The notes beneath the pieces are model-generated. The model was not told where the DNA came from and did not search any database. It was given only the letters and a program-made list of their open reading frames with translations. From Peromyscus leucopus (taxonomy: Eukaryota; Chordata; Mammalia; Rodentia; Cricetidae), in the NCBI RefSeq assembly GCF_004664715.2, contig NC_051069.1:8323501-8387500 (forward strand): 64,000 nt of DNA, written 5' to 3'. Each line of letters starts with the position of its first letter. The stretch's first letter is position 1. The position numbers and the translations under genes were made by a program. Shown piece after piece: positions 31,960-42,961 of this stretch.

Positions 31960-32275
31960 AGAATCACATGTCCTCTTTGGGTGGGTCTCAAAATAATTAT
32001 GCTGCATGAAAGAAGACAGGCAGAGAGCAGAGAGTATATATTAATCCTATATGTTTCCACTTGGAGAAACGTCTGCAAGGCATCCTAATCTATAATGACA
32101 TAAAGCAGAACAATGGCTGTCTGGATGTGGAGGCGGGGAACAGGAGGGTTGGCAAGGGAAACTTCGAGGCAGTGATACCTTCAGTATCTTGGTTACAGCA
32201 GTCGTCCTGGCGTGTACACACATTGTCCTTCACCAAGCTTTATACTTCCCATGTGTACACACCGATGTATAGATA
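31960..32275 (+). mobile_element. Old L1 (L1M) 3' end fragment
   Basis: CATGAAAGAAGACAGGCAGA, GAGTATATATTAATCC, ATATGTTTCCACTTGGAGAA, TCTATAATGACATAAAGCAG and CAATGGCTGTCTGGATGTGG follow the order of mammalian L1M 3' sequence (agaagccagacaca / agagtatatactgtatgattcc / gtgacagaaagcagatcagtggttgcc). Highly diverged. Confidence 0.7.
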
Positions 32276-32289
32276 AGATAAGATAAAAA

Positions 32290-32410
32290 GGTAGATTATT
32301 GAATCTACTTTTAAAAAGCAACTACTAGTTTTAAATATTTTACATTGGATTAGATTTTTTGAATATTGTATTAGTTATAATCTTTTTTCATTTTAGACAA
32401 AAAGGGGAAA
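32290..32410 (+). mobile_element. ERV internal 3' end with polypurine tract
   Basis: AT-rich text ends in AAAAAGGGGAAA (32399-32410) directly before an LTR that starts at 32411. A polypurine tract immediately upstream of the LTR is the plus-strand priming site of a retrovirus-like element, so this is the 3' end of an internal region. The left boundary, against the L1M fragment, is uncertain. No gag, pol or env text is present. Confidence 0.6.
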
Positions 32411-32800
32411 TATGGTAATATTTTGTGTATGTTCTAACAAATAAAGCTTGCCTGAAGATCAGAGGGCAAAGCCAGCCACTAGTTAGCCATAGAGACCAGG
32501 CAGTGGTGGCACACACCTTTAATCCCAGCACTTGGGGTCTCATGCCTTTGCTCCCAGTACTTGGGAGGCAAACATGCCTTTAATCTCAGCACTAGGGAGG
32601 TTGAGACAGGAAGTGATGTGGCTGGGTGGAGAAAAGGAATATAAGGCGGGAGGAGACAGGAACTCAGTCCTTTTGGCTGAGGAGTTGATGAGGTGAGAGG
32701 TGGCTGTCTGCGGCTTGTTCCTTGTCTCTCCGATCTTTCATCATTTACCCCGCTATCTGGCTCTGGGATTTTATGAAGACCAATTAGAATTCGTGCTATA
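32411..32800 (+). mobile_element. 3' LTR of a truncated class II-like ERV, with B1-derived modules
   Basis: Starts TATGGTAATATTTTG and ends GTGCTATA, probably decayed TG...CA termini. AATAAA lies at 32440-32445, only about 30 bp from the 5' edge. Between 32496 and 32615 are three B1-like blocks, each with GCCTTTAATCCCAGCA-type text. A TATA-like GAATATAAGGC sits at about 32638. The polypurine tract upstream identifies it as a 3' LTR. It is related in its first 70 bp to the LTR at 56101-56568. Subfamily not assigned. Confidence 0.7.
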
Positions 32801-33718
<918 letters not shown>

Positions 33719-33724
33719 CCACAG

Positions 33725-34004
33725 TGTTGTGGAAATTTGCTCCGCTAATGACCTTGGAGTATCTGGCCCGATAGAGGCTTGGTTTTTCTGGGTCTGTGAC
33801 TGCTTAAAACGGAGGAGGGGGTGCACGCTTTCTCTCTCTCGGGGTGGTCGGAGACCGGATGGCTGGTTCCATTCATCCCCAGGCAGAATAGAGGGCGACA
33901 ATGGCTGTTTACTTTGTTCTGTATCCGTGAGTGTATTTCTCCCCATTTTATATCTTAATAAATCCTTGATACCCTTTAACAGACTCTGGTGGATTCACTT
34001 AACA
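33725..34004 (+). mobile_element. Solo LTR, 280 bp, with perfect 6-bp target duplication
   Basis: Begins TGTTGTGG and ends CTTAACA. It is flanked on both sides by CCACAG (33719-33724 and 34005-34010). AATAAA at 33957-33962 lies about 45 bp from the 3' edge, the conventional place, and CTCTGGTGGATTCACTTAAC resembles a retroviral U5 end. No polypurine tract upstream and no internal sequence, so it is a solo LTR. A 6-bp duplication indicates a class II-like integrase. The intact duplication suggests a fairly recent insertion. Family not recognised. Confidence 0.8.
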
Positions 34005-34010
34005 CCACAG

Positions 34011-35394
34011 CTCTGCACAGAAGCCTGAACCTCTCTCCAGCAGGACTTTCAGCTGCGGAGACGTTCTCCTGTGTCTCGGAGCTGAGTCTCAACCTTCCTT
34101 TCAAAGCATTGCCAACGTAAAGGAAACAGTACAGCGTAGAGCCTCTTCTTCCCACAGCGACACCACTGTGTTTGGACCGAATCATTTCCTTTCTGGGCTT
34201 CTATCCCAAACTCCGTGAGACTAGGAAGATGCATGCCACAGGACAGTTCGGATGTAACCAGAATTCCTGTTGTAGGAGGCATATGTGGCCTGAGGTCGCT
34301 ACAGGTGTCAGGACCCCCTCCCAGCAGGTCACAGACTGCAGAGGTAGGGGGTGATGCTAAGGAAGGGTGATAGCAGTGGACCGTCAAACAGCCCAGACAG
34401 CCGTGGATCAGATTCCCTAGTAGCAGCAACCGCTGGCAGCTGGCAGCTGGCAGCGGGACTCTGTCCACGTCAGGTCCCAATGCCAAAGGAGTCCCAGGAA
34501 TTACAGACACAGGGCTTCAAGGCCCAGAAGTTTGAGCATCCAATCCAGCTAGGCACCAACAGGCCAGAGGGCCTAGCAAGTTCCATGCAGACCCTATGGC
34601 TGTGGCTTCCACGCCATCTTCTCTGTGCCCCCCCACACACACACACCTTATTAGGAAGTCATTTCTCGACCTAGACCCTACCACCCAACAGTAGCAGCCC
34701 CTGGCCTGTCAGGACCTCCTCAGCAGCTGCCTGGGAACAGGGCTGCCTGGGACACTTTGACTCTACTCACACCGAAGGCCAGTAGAAATGAATGGTATGC
34801 CCAGACACCAGCAAAGCTGAGCGGTCGCACCCTTAGAAGACTCAGCACATCTCAATCTTCACCACGGCTCCCGATGTCACAGGGCAAGGGAACTGCACCA
34901 CACAGACCTCTGGAAGGGCAGCACAGAGGGCCCCTGAACTTTCAGAGGAAAAGCCAGCCCCTGGGCAGCCCACAGTGGCCTCTGTCCCTCTGTGCTGGAC
35001 TCCAGCAGCCCTGCCCTGAGAGGCTGAGGGGTCATCCTACATGCATCCTCCCTCTCTCCTCTGCCACAGCCCTCAGCGCCGGCCTCATCTTGAAGCAGGT
35101 GGCCCTTTTCTCCAAGGGCTTTGAAGTCACCGTGGCAGTTCCCAGAAAGCAGGCCAGAGGCAGGGGATAGGCCAGCTCCATGTGCTGCGGAAAAGAGCCC
35201 CCAGGAAAGGGCCTGGCCCGTGCCACATAAATAGAATTATTAGACTCCTGCTTCACGCCCGGAACACCCACGGAAGCAGTCACTACGATCCCCACCTTGC
35301 TAGGCCCTCTACCCATGCTGAGACTGCACCCACTCTCCCGTGGAAAGTCAGTCTCCAGTGCTAATTACAAACTAACCCATACAGTTTACAACTC
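34011..35394. other. Non-repetitive stretch (about 1.4 kb)
   Basis: Contains a short CTGGCAG x3 tandem (34433-34453, giving two CAGCTG E-boxes). A possibly conserved patch lies at 35080-35260, with CTCCAAGGGCTTTGAAGTCA and ATAAATAGAATTATTAGACT. No exon recognised. Confidence 0.4.
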
Positions 35395-35528
35395 TTTCTC
35401 TGTTCCAGTTGGCAACTATGAGAGGCAAGATTATCACCCTCATACAGAAGAGAAACTGGAACACAGAAAGGCTAAGAAACCTGCCCAAGGTCACAGAGCT
35501 TGTGATAGCTGAGTCAGGACTTAAATAG
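35395..35528 (+). repeat. MIR element
   Basis: GGCAAGATTATCACCCTCAT, AGAAGAGAAACTGGAACACA, GAAACCTGCCCAAGGTCACA and GCTGAGTCAGGACTTAAAT follow the MIR consensus order closely. Confidence 0.82.
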
Positions 35529-35599
35529 GACACAGTGCCTGCTTGGAAATAAAACCCATGGGGTGATTGGTGTGTGTGTGAAAACCCATGGAGTGTGTG

Positions 35600-35601
<2 letters not shown>

Positions 35602-35638
<37 letters not shown>
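35602..35638. repeat. (TG)n microsatellite
   Basis: TG run of about 18 units after a duplicated AAAACCCATGG motif (35552 and 35581). Confidence 0.95.
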
Positions 35639-35639
<1 letters not shown>

Positions 35640-35915
35640 CTGGAGGTTGAACCTAAGGCTAGGCAAACACCATACTGAACTAAACACTAACCCCCACCTT
35701 TGATTTTCAGGCAGGGTCTCTCCTAAGTTCTCCAGGCTGGCCTTGAACTCATTCTGTAGCTCACAAAAGCCTTGATCTTGTGATCCTCCTGCCTCAGCCT
35801 CCTGAGTGCTAGGATTACAGGCCTTCACTCTGTCACCTGGCTGATGCAATGCCAGGACTTTTTGGGTGTGGTGGGTGAGTACTCTGTAGACTCAGCTATA
35901 TCTCCACCCCCAACC
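35639..35915 (-). repeat. B4 SINE, antisense, with ID-like sequence on both sides
   Basis: Reversed B1 (AGGCAGGGTCTCTCCTAAGT...GAGTGCTAGGATTACAGGCC) at 35706-35845 is followed by a reversed ID tail to 35915. Another reversed ID-like tail (GGCTAGGCAAACACCATACT) precedes it, so two tRNA-derived pieces flank the B1. Confidence 0.75.
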
Positions 35916-35921
35916 TATCTA

Positions 35922-36110
35922 CATTTTAATCCCAGCTCTGGCACCTATCAGCTGTGGACCCTGAGCTGAGTTTCTTAACCTCTCTGAGCCTATTTCCCTG
36001 CCAAACAAATGCATTAATTACTAGCTAGCTCACGAGGCACAAAGAAGAATAAAATAAGACGAACTATATGAAAGCAATAGTACATAGAAAGCAGTTAATA
36101 AATGTTTGGT
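35922..36110 (-). repeat. MIR element, antisense, nearly full length
   Basis: AATCCCAGCTCTGGCACCTA, CAGCTGTGGACCCTGAGCTG, TTAACCTCTCTGAGCCTATT and CAGTTAATAAATGTTTGG are reversed MIR over about 190 bp. The TTAATTACTAGC in the middle is derived from the MIR spacer. Confidence 0.85.
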
Positions 36111-36363
36111 TTTTTTCCCTTTCCAATTCCAAATCCTCAAACATATTGCTTTGGGACCATTCCAACACAGAGGTTACAAAGGACTTTGCCGTGGGAAAAG
36201 GTACATTTCTCGAGAGCAACTGGGATCCAGGGACGCAGCTGGCCAAGCCTTTGTCTTCAGCAGCTCTGGCTCCATTTCTCTTCCCTTCATCTCTATGACC
36301 AGCCCTCAAGAGCCAGGGTACCTCCTCACACAGACCATGTACATATGTAAGTATGACTTACAC
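36111..36363. other. Non-repetitive stretch
   Basis: No feature recognised. Confidence 0.4.
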
Positions 36364-36420
36364 TACACACACACACACACACACACACGCACGCACGCAC
36401 GCATGCACGCACGCACACAT
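36364..36420. repeat. (CA)n-(CGCA)n microsatellite
   Basis: CA run followed by ACGC/CATGCACG units. Confidence 0.95.
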
Positions 36421-36899
36421 CTTGATCCCAGGGTCACCTTCATGAGAGCCTCCCTGACACTTGTGCTGTCAGAGCCGAAGGGCCTGACTGCTGAGGTAAG
36501 AGTGGGCGGCTATGGGGCCTGAAGAGAACTCAATGCTGGAGGCCCCTCCCTGGCAGCAGGGAGGGGCCACCAGACACAGTTGCAAGCTCGTCCCCTCCTT
36601 GCACCCCGCAGCGCAGCTGGTCTCCATGCACCCCGACTGCAGGCTCCACCTGGGGCTTCTCCCAGCTCCAAGCAGCCCCAGGTGGACACCCTTATGGACC
36701 ATCAGACCGGAATCACATGTGCCCTTCATCTTCCTTCTGCAAGGAGGGCCGCCTTTCACACGTCCCCAGTCAGCAGATTCTGCCCTACAATCTGTGGCTA
36801 TTGTGGGTGGAGCTGGCCTGCAGCCATTCAGAGCAAATGGGTTATCCAGCAGGAGAAAGAAAACAGAGTTTTAACTAAATAAGCAAATGACATGAGGAA
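36421..36899. other. Non-repetitive stretch
   Basis: Single-copy sequence with no recognised exon. Confidence 0.4.
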
Positions 36900-37012
36900 G
36901 GCAGTAGGGAGGGGGAGGGGGAGAGAGGTAAATTGCACAAATGCAAATTAGAATTATTTAAAAATTAAAAGTTATTTTAATTATTTAACCTAATTGCTGC
37001 CTCGCTCTCCTG
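36900..37012. promoter_or_regulatory. Candidate enhancer: G-rich tract + octamer + AT block
   Basis: GTAGGGAGGGGGAGGGGGAG (quadruplex-type) is followed by AAATTGCACAA and a perfect octamer ATGCAAAT (36941-36948, POU-factor site). An AT-rich run follows with AGAATTATTTA, TTTTAATTATTTAACC and CCTAATTGCTG. Not a recognisable transposon. Motif facts are direct; regulatory function is inferred. Confidence 0.42.
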
Positions 37013-37424
37013 GGGAGCCCCCACTTGCATTCCGTGGGGTGCAGAGCATTAAACTGAATCCTGGAGCAGTTCAGACAAGAACCAAGAACACCCGTATTTC
37101 AAAACCCCTCTGTGTGTGCTGGATTGGGACAGGGCTAGGAGCTGGGGGCTGGGAAGAGGGCAGGCACAATGTGAACAGGAGGGAGATGGCCAGCAGCTCT
37201 CACTAACATGGACAGTACCCTGACTCCCTTTGGGAGGGGCTGCACTGTTAATCCCACTGTGCAGAGCTGAGTGAGGTCCAGGAAGGCTGGAGCCAAAGCT
37301 GATGAACAGAGTAAGCACTAGGTCCAGGCCCGAAGCCCTCCCCCACTCCAAGCTTTATTGCACCAGCCTACAGGAAGAACACAGGGATGGCATCAGAAAC
37401 TGAGGCCTCCAGTGTCAGGCAAGC
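37013..37424. other. Non-repetitive stretch
   Basis: No feature recognised. Confidence 0.4.
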
Positions 37425-37596
37425 AGTAGTTCAAATCCTGCCTCAGCCGCTGAATGATCATAGGCAAGAAGCCACATGTCTCTGGGCCTTGGTTTCCTTG
37501 TGGAAAGGGAGGAGACAGCTCTTCCTCACAGGGCTGTTGAAAGGGTGGAAGAACAGATGGAAAGTGCCTCCACTTAGTAGGTGCTCGATAAACAGG
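37425..37596 (-). repeat. MIR element, antisense
   Basis: TAGTTCAAATCCTGCCTCAG, CTCTGGGCCTTGGTTTCCTT, TCACAGGGCTGTTGAAAGG and TAGTAGGTGCTCGATAAAC are reversed MIR. Confidence 0.83.
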
Positions 37597-39738
37597 GCTT
37601 CACAGCTCCAAGGAGTCCGGGAGAAGGACAAAGCCGTTCAGTCCCATGACCTTCCAGATTAGCAGTTCCTCTCTGTGCTCCTCCCAAAGCTGTTGAAGCC
37701 CCACAGGTTCCTAGACTGAGTCCCCCAGAGGTCTGAGGCTTTCTGGGAGACACTAGTCTGTAACCCCAGCCACAGACCTCTGCTCACATGTGTCCATGGA
37801 GGATGTAACACAGCCATATAGATTGTTACACAGCAGGAAAGATTTAGGGTAGACACTAAGTGCAGCTTTTGTAAAGGGCTCTAAAGAACATGCTCAAGAA
37901 AAGATAGTCTGTAGGGACTGGGAGAGGGAAACAGTGCCCTCTGTGACCCAGAAAGAGAACATAAGGGTCAGGGGATTCCAGAAACCCTTGCCCAGCATAT
38001 CGGAAACCAGACCTACAGAGGTCCCTAGAAGGTAGGAAGACCAGTAGTATGGGAGCAAGGATTCTGGATAACTCTTAGTTAGCACCCCTAATGTCTGACC
38101 TGTCACTGATTCTGCCCACCAAGACCTCCAGGGGGGCACTCCAGGTGACCCCACAGCCCAGTCCACTCTGGAGCACAGGGCACCATGCTGGAATCCCATT
38201 CACCCGCTCACGATTCACCACACACCAGCACCATGCCAGGCCCTGGGCGCTACCTAGAGCTTTTTAGTCTCCTTTCTATTCAGCCAGGAAAGAGTCTGAT
38301 TTTCATGTCATTTGCATAAATTTGCATTTTCAATTGAAAAAAGACCTTCAACTCCAAGCCACTGAGATAAAATAAATTGGCATTTTTTTATTGTCCCTGC
38401 TGCTGCAATTGGATTCTACCCTAACACCAGGCTTTAGTTGTAGCCTCGGAGGACCTGCTGGGAATGAGGCCTCTGCCTGGCTGGCTTTCATACACAAGGA
38501 ACAACAGGTTCCTCAAAATCGAGGCAAGGAAAGATACTAGGTACCCAGAAGGAGACTCAGAGCAGGCTTATTGCGCCCACTGTGCCCCCAGAAGCCAAGA
38601 AGGATGCTGCTCTGCAGCCCATGCTAAAGCTGGCCCACTGTTCAGAATGGACACACCACTGATCCTGGACAAGCCTCCAAGGCAGGCTCCCTGGCTTTGA
38701 AGGCTGCCCCTAACTCTGAGCTCTCATCCAGGGTCTCTATGCATGCTTTGTATCACCCTGAAGGGAGACAGGTGTCACGGGGGAGAACTGTCCTCAGAGA
38801 GGAAAAGGCTCCGACGAACCACCTAGGGGACATGGACCCTGAGGGCCTGTGGCATTTAGAACTAGCCGCCATAGGGCACCCCTGGCACAAGGCCACAGAG
38901 AGCAACAATGTAGATAAGATCTGAGAGTGAGGAGCTGAAGGGATCCAGAGAGTTCCAGATGTCAAGATGTTTTATCTAAGCCATCTGCCCAACACTACAA
39001 CATCAAGCACAGTAGGCAAGAACTCTACCAACTAAGAAGCCACATCCACTTTTACTCAGAGGTAAGAGTCCTCCGAGCTTTAGGATGATCACAGCGCAAC
39101 ATGAGAACGTCAAATAAAATAATGATGGTAAAAGTGTATTTTAGAGAGGAACACACTTTGTTCCCAAATGTCATGATGGTGTCTAATACCTTGGATGCTA
39201 TTTTTTTTTTTTTTAGTTTAAATTTTTTAAAAAGTAGATGTTGCTTGCTAAAAGCCCTGTAATGTGACTGCCACCAGAGCAAGAGAGACAACATCAGCCT
39301 GTGGGAAGAAAGGCCGACACCCATCCACCACACCCCTCCTGCTAAGGGCCGAGGAACTGCCCTTCCGTCAGAGGGACTGTCCCATGCATGAACGCTAAGA
39401 CAACACCAAGGACATCCCCAGACATCCCAATCTTCCCTGACCTGGGGAAAGCTGCTGGGATAAACCAAACAATACCTTGTTCAGACTGGTACTGTCTGTT
39501 AATATCATGGCTAACGCACTCTCAGGAGACAGAGGCAGGAGTGTGATGAATAGGTTGGGTGCTTGGGTGATGGCAGTGTCTGCTCTTTAGTCCTAAACCC
39601 ACCTCAACCCTGCATCTGTGCCCTGTCCCTCACCTGTCACTCCTGGGTCCCGACTAATGCCGACTCATTTTTGTCATGCAGCTGTCCCTACTCTGGGACC
39701 AGAGGTGGCACCAATCCTTTCCAAAGCTTCCACTTCAG
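37597..39738. other. Non-repetitive stretch (about 2.1 kb)
   Basis: Holds the twin-octamer block, listed separately, and a possible short MIR piece just before it (CACCATGCCAGGCCCTGGGC at 38229). A T-run lies at 39201-39215. No exon recognised. Confidence 0.4.
38262..38425. promoter_or_regulatory. Candidate enhancer with twin octamers
   Basis: Two perfect ATTTGCAT octamers in the same orientation occupy 38310-38317 and 38320-38327, exactly 10 bp apart (one helical turn). CAATTGAAAA, GATAAAATAAATTGGC and GCTGCAATTGGATTC follow. The block is AT-rich, non-repeat and bounded by GC-rich text. POU-domain binding to the octamer is established; use here is inferred. Confidence 0.45.
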
Positions 39739-39891
39739 CCAAGCATGTCAGTATGCACTTTGATCCAGCACTTGGGAGGCAGAGGCAGGTGGATCTCTGT
39801 GAGTTTGAGACCAGACTGGTCTACAAAGTGAGTTCTAGGCCAGCTACAGCTACATAGTGAGACCCTGTCTCAAAACAAAACAAAACAAAAA
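39739..39891 (+). repeat. B1 SINE
   Basis: ATCCAGCACTTGGGAGGCAG, GTGGATCTCTGTGAGTTTGA, CTGGTCTACAAAGTGAGTTC and CTGTCTCAAAACAAAACAAA tail. Confidence 0.92.
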
Positions 39892-39972
39892 TCTCCCATT
39901 TCTTTCATTCACTCATTGATTCCTGCAACCAAAATACATTAAGCACCAGAGACTGTTGAGAAGAAGTAGAAA

Positions 39973-40130
39973 CAGGGATGCAGCTCACCGAGTAGAGCAT
40001 CATGTAATCCAGGATGGCTCATTCCCATAACCCCAGCACCCAGCAGGTAGAGGCGGGAGAAGCGAAAGTTCAAGGTCATCTGCTGTCTATTATGCTAGAG
40101 GTCAGCCCGTCTCAGAACCAACAAGAAAAA
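39973..40130 (+). repeat. B4 SINE, diverged
   Basis: GGGATGCAGCTCACCGAGTA, CATAACCCCAGCACCCAGCA and GTTCAAGGTCATCTGCTG. Confidence 0.7.
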
Positions 40131-40239
40131 GAACAAGAAATGCAGCATAGGTAAGTGCATAACTCAACCGCCTGGAGCTCCAGGCTTGTAAGAGTCAACA
40201 CCACTAGGGTAATTACTTAACCGGGGGAGCACTGGCTGT
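40131..40239. other. Non-repetitive stretch
   Basis: No feature recognised. Confidence 0.35.
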
Positions 40240-40440
40240 ACCGCATTTATATTCACCCCCTAGGGCTATTGGAACAAACTCCACAGACCGAGTGTTTTAA
40301 ATCTCAGAAATGTATTTCCTCCCATATCTGGAGGCTGAGAATCAAAATCTAAGGTGCTCCCTTCTGAAGCCTCTCTCCTTGCCCTGTGGATGGCTATCTG
40401 ACCTCATCTGACAGAAGTACGTTGATCACACTGGCTAAGG
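40240..40440 (-). mobile_element. Ancient MaLR-type LTR fragment, antisense
   Basis: CTAGGGCTATTGGAACAAAC, CCTCCCATATCTGGAGGCTG, AGAATCAAAATCTAAGGTGC and CTCTCCTTGCCCTGTGGATG follow the mammalian-wide cagttctggaggctagaagtcc-type consensus. I read it as an MLT1/MaLR-like LTR; the subfamily is uncertain. Confidence 0.5.
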
Positions 40441-40446
40441 ACTACC

Positions 40447-40859
40447 TGTCTCAGTTAGGGTTTCTATTGCTGTGATAAAACACCATCACCAACAAGCAAC
40501 TCGAGGAGGGAAGGGTTTATTTCACTTATTCTTCTACATCACAGTCCGTCACGGAAGGGAGTCAGAGCAGAAACTCTGGCAGGAACCAGGAGACAGGAAC
40601 TGAAGCAGAAACCATGGAGACATGCTGCTCACTGATTGTTCCTCATGGCTGGCTCAGCCTCCTTTCTTATACCATCCAGGATCACCTGCCTGGGGATGAC
40701 ACTGTCCACAGTGGGTGAAGCCCTTCCACATCAGCCATCGACCAAGAAAATGCCCTTCAGACTTGCCTACCCATCATGTGGAGGCATTTTCTCAATTAAA
40801 AGTCCCTCTTCCCAGGTATGAACAGGTTTGTGTTAAGCTGACTAGAACCGACCAGCACA
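40447..40859 (-). mobile_element. MaLR LTR (MT/ORR1-type), antisense, full length
   Basis: Begins TGTCTCAGTTAGGGTTTCTA and ends CGACCAGCACA, about 413 bp. It carries GGGAAGGGTTTATTTCAC, CAGGAACTGAAGCAGAAACC and GGAGGCATTTTCTCAATTAA in order. No clear 5-bp target duplication. Confidence 0.85.
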
Positions 40860-41699
40860 GCCATAGAAACTCACTTGACCCACCTCTTTAAAGGCACAGA
40901 GTCTGAGTGAGATACCTGGGGAATTAGGACTTCCAAGTACGAACGTGGTGGGGAGCCCAGTTTGGCCTATGGTCACACCCCAAGAAATCGAAGTGAAAGG
41001 TAGATAATGGGGACTGGGCACCTTGGGAGTCAGTGAAAGCCTCACTAAGGGACTGATAGTGGGATGTGTCTTAGCCCTGGACTCTACCCAGAGCAGAGCC
41101 CGAGGCAAAGGACTGGGTGTGTGCACACAGTTTCCTTGGATAGCTGGAGAGCAAACAGGATAAGAGGAGGAAAACAAGAGAAGGGCAGACAGTGCAAGGA
41201 CACACTTTTGAGTTGGGTGCAGGCAACTGGACTTGGTTATGCCGGGAGCCTAAGGGGGTCCTCTAAGTGTCCACCCACAAAATAACACAAGGGAGTACCT
41301 ACCCATCACTGTTGTCCTCAGTGATGGAGGCCAGCCTCGCTAGCATTAATTCCCACGCTATACTTGTGGGTGGATCCCCAAGGGTCTCTTAGCTCACTGT
41401 CAAAAAGCCCTGGGACTGAAAGGCAGAGAGATGTGCAAGCTCCAGTGAGGTATGGTCAGTGCTCACCCATGGGAGGCTCTTAGCAGATGTTCTGGTTCAC
41501 AAGGTATCTAAGATTGCTTGTGGGAAATAAGGGTGGAAATCATTAATTCATGGGCAGGAGTCTGGTTTTTTGTTTGTTTGTTACACAAGCTATGTAACTG
41601 AGTAAAATCTACAGACATTTCAGAACCTTCTGTACAAGATAGGTGGCCACAGATGATTCTCAGAGACCTCACTGAGGGAAGGCGACCCAATGTGTTTTT
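40860..41699. other. Non-repetitive stretch
   Basis: No exon or named repeat. Confidence 0.4.
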
Positions 41700-41718
41700 A
41701 AAAAAAAAAAAAAAAAAG
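41700..41718. repeat. Poly-A run
   Basis: A run of about 18 bases without a recognisable retroelement body beside it. Confidence 0.85.
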
Positions 41719-41774
41719 TTAGCTGTACCGGAGCTCTGCATATTTCCCTTGTACTTCCTGATTGCTTGAGGAGA

Positions 41775-41812
41775 TGTGTGTGTGCGTGTGTGTGGTGCGT
41801 GCGTGCGTGTGC

Positions 41813-41857
<45 letters not shown>
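41775..41857. repeat. (TG)n with CG interruptions
   Basis: TG and TGCG units for about 45 bp, then a perfect TG run. Confidence 0.95.
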
Positions 41858-41862
41858 TTTAT

Positions 41863-42062
41863 GGTACTGAGGTAGAACCTCACACATGCTGGGCAAGCAC
41901 TCAACTGCCCTGAGATGTACCCCAGCCATCCTTTGACTTTTGAACTTGAGACAGGGCTTCGGTCTATAACTGTGAGGCCGCCCTTAAACTCAAGATCCTC
42001 TTGACTCAGCTTTCCAAGTAGGAGGGGGTCTCAGGCTTGTGACACCAAGCTGGGTTGGGTTA
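41863..42062 (-). repeat. ID tail + B1 (B4-like), antisense
   Basis: GCTGGGCAAGCACTCAACTG and GAGATGTACCCCAGCC are a reversed ID part. A reversed, diverged B1 follows (GAGACAGGGCTTCGGTCTAT, AGGCTTGTGACACCAAGCTG). Confidence 0.7.
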
Positions 42063-42811
42063 GATTATTGGCATTATCAGTAAATGCCAGGGTAGGTGAG
42101 AGCTCTGACTCCTGAGAGTTGGCAATCCCTTGTGACATCTCAGTAAGAGATGCCACCACCAGGATCATTGGATGCAAATTTCTCCACCTTCTGGGCCATT
42201 GCCTTTCATAGGGCTAATATATATATATATTTTTTTAAGTTTCCAACAGACATTCTTTGCCCTTGACTGTGCCCTGGTAGGCAGGACAGAGTCTCAGATC
42301 CCCGCAGGAGCTCAACGTTACCTCTAAGAAGGACCCTCTGAATTTATTCCCCCTGATCCCCATTGCAACAAAGCCTCTGGGTTCCAAGAAACCCCGCCTG
42401 GAGAACAAGTCACATTTACCAAGAAATAATGAAAATACTTTTTCCAGCCGCAGATTAATCAAACCCAACCATGACTTCTGACGGGCGTGAAAACTACCCA
42501 CCATTTGAACTTGACAGCGTTCTGGATAGAAGCAGAGAAAAATGGTCTCTTAAAACAGATAAAATGCTCTACAGTGGGGTGCAGGCTTCCTTGTGAAAAG
42601 AAGTGTGTGCACGCTCAGTGTGTGCGTCTTAAAGTGAGCCCAGGCTGGAATGGCACGCATGCTCCCTTAGATGCCCGGGACTTAATTCACCAGCTGCCGA
42701 GTCTCACCTGTGGCTTCTCCTTAAGTTCTCCTTTAGAATTTCACCTCACACATAGTCTTAATGTCATCAGCACGCCCAAACTCTATTCATGAAAGTCACT
42801 GAACACTGACT
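42063..42811. other. Non-repetitive stretch with an AT-motif patch
   Basis: (TA)n of about 14 bp at 42219. CAAGAAATAATGAAAATACT and CGCAGATTAATCAAACCC at 42419-42469 could be regulatory (TAATC-type homeodomain core). No exon recognised. Confidence 0.38.
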
Positions 42812-42961
42812 TCTTTTTTCACATTTATTTGTTTACATTATGGGTATAGGTGTGCAGGCACATCTGGAATTAGAGTCTTAGGTGTAGGTCACAGGAACCC
42901 ACCTGAGCTCATCAGACTTGGCAGCAAGCACCTTTACCCACTGAGCCATCCTGCTGGCCTC
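42812..42961 (-). repeat. B3 SINE, antisense
   Basis: CACATTTATTTGTTTACATT, AGGTCACAGGAACCCACCTG, GGCAGCAAGCACCTTTACCC and CACTGAGCCATCCTGCTGGC. Confidence 0.85.

Noticed and set aside
32290..32410. Retroviral coding remnant upstream of the LTR
   Set aside because: Only about 120 bp of non-coding AT-rich sequence and the polypurine tract are present; no gag, pol or env frame.
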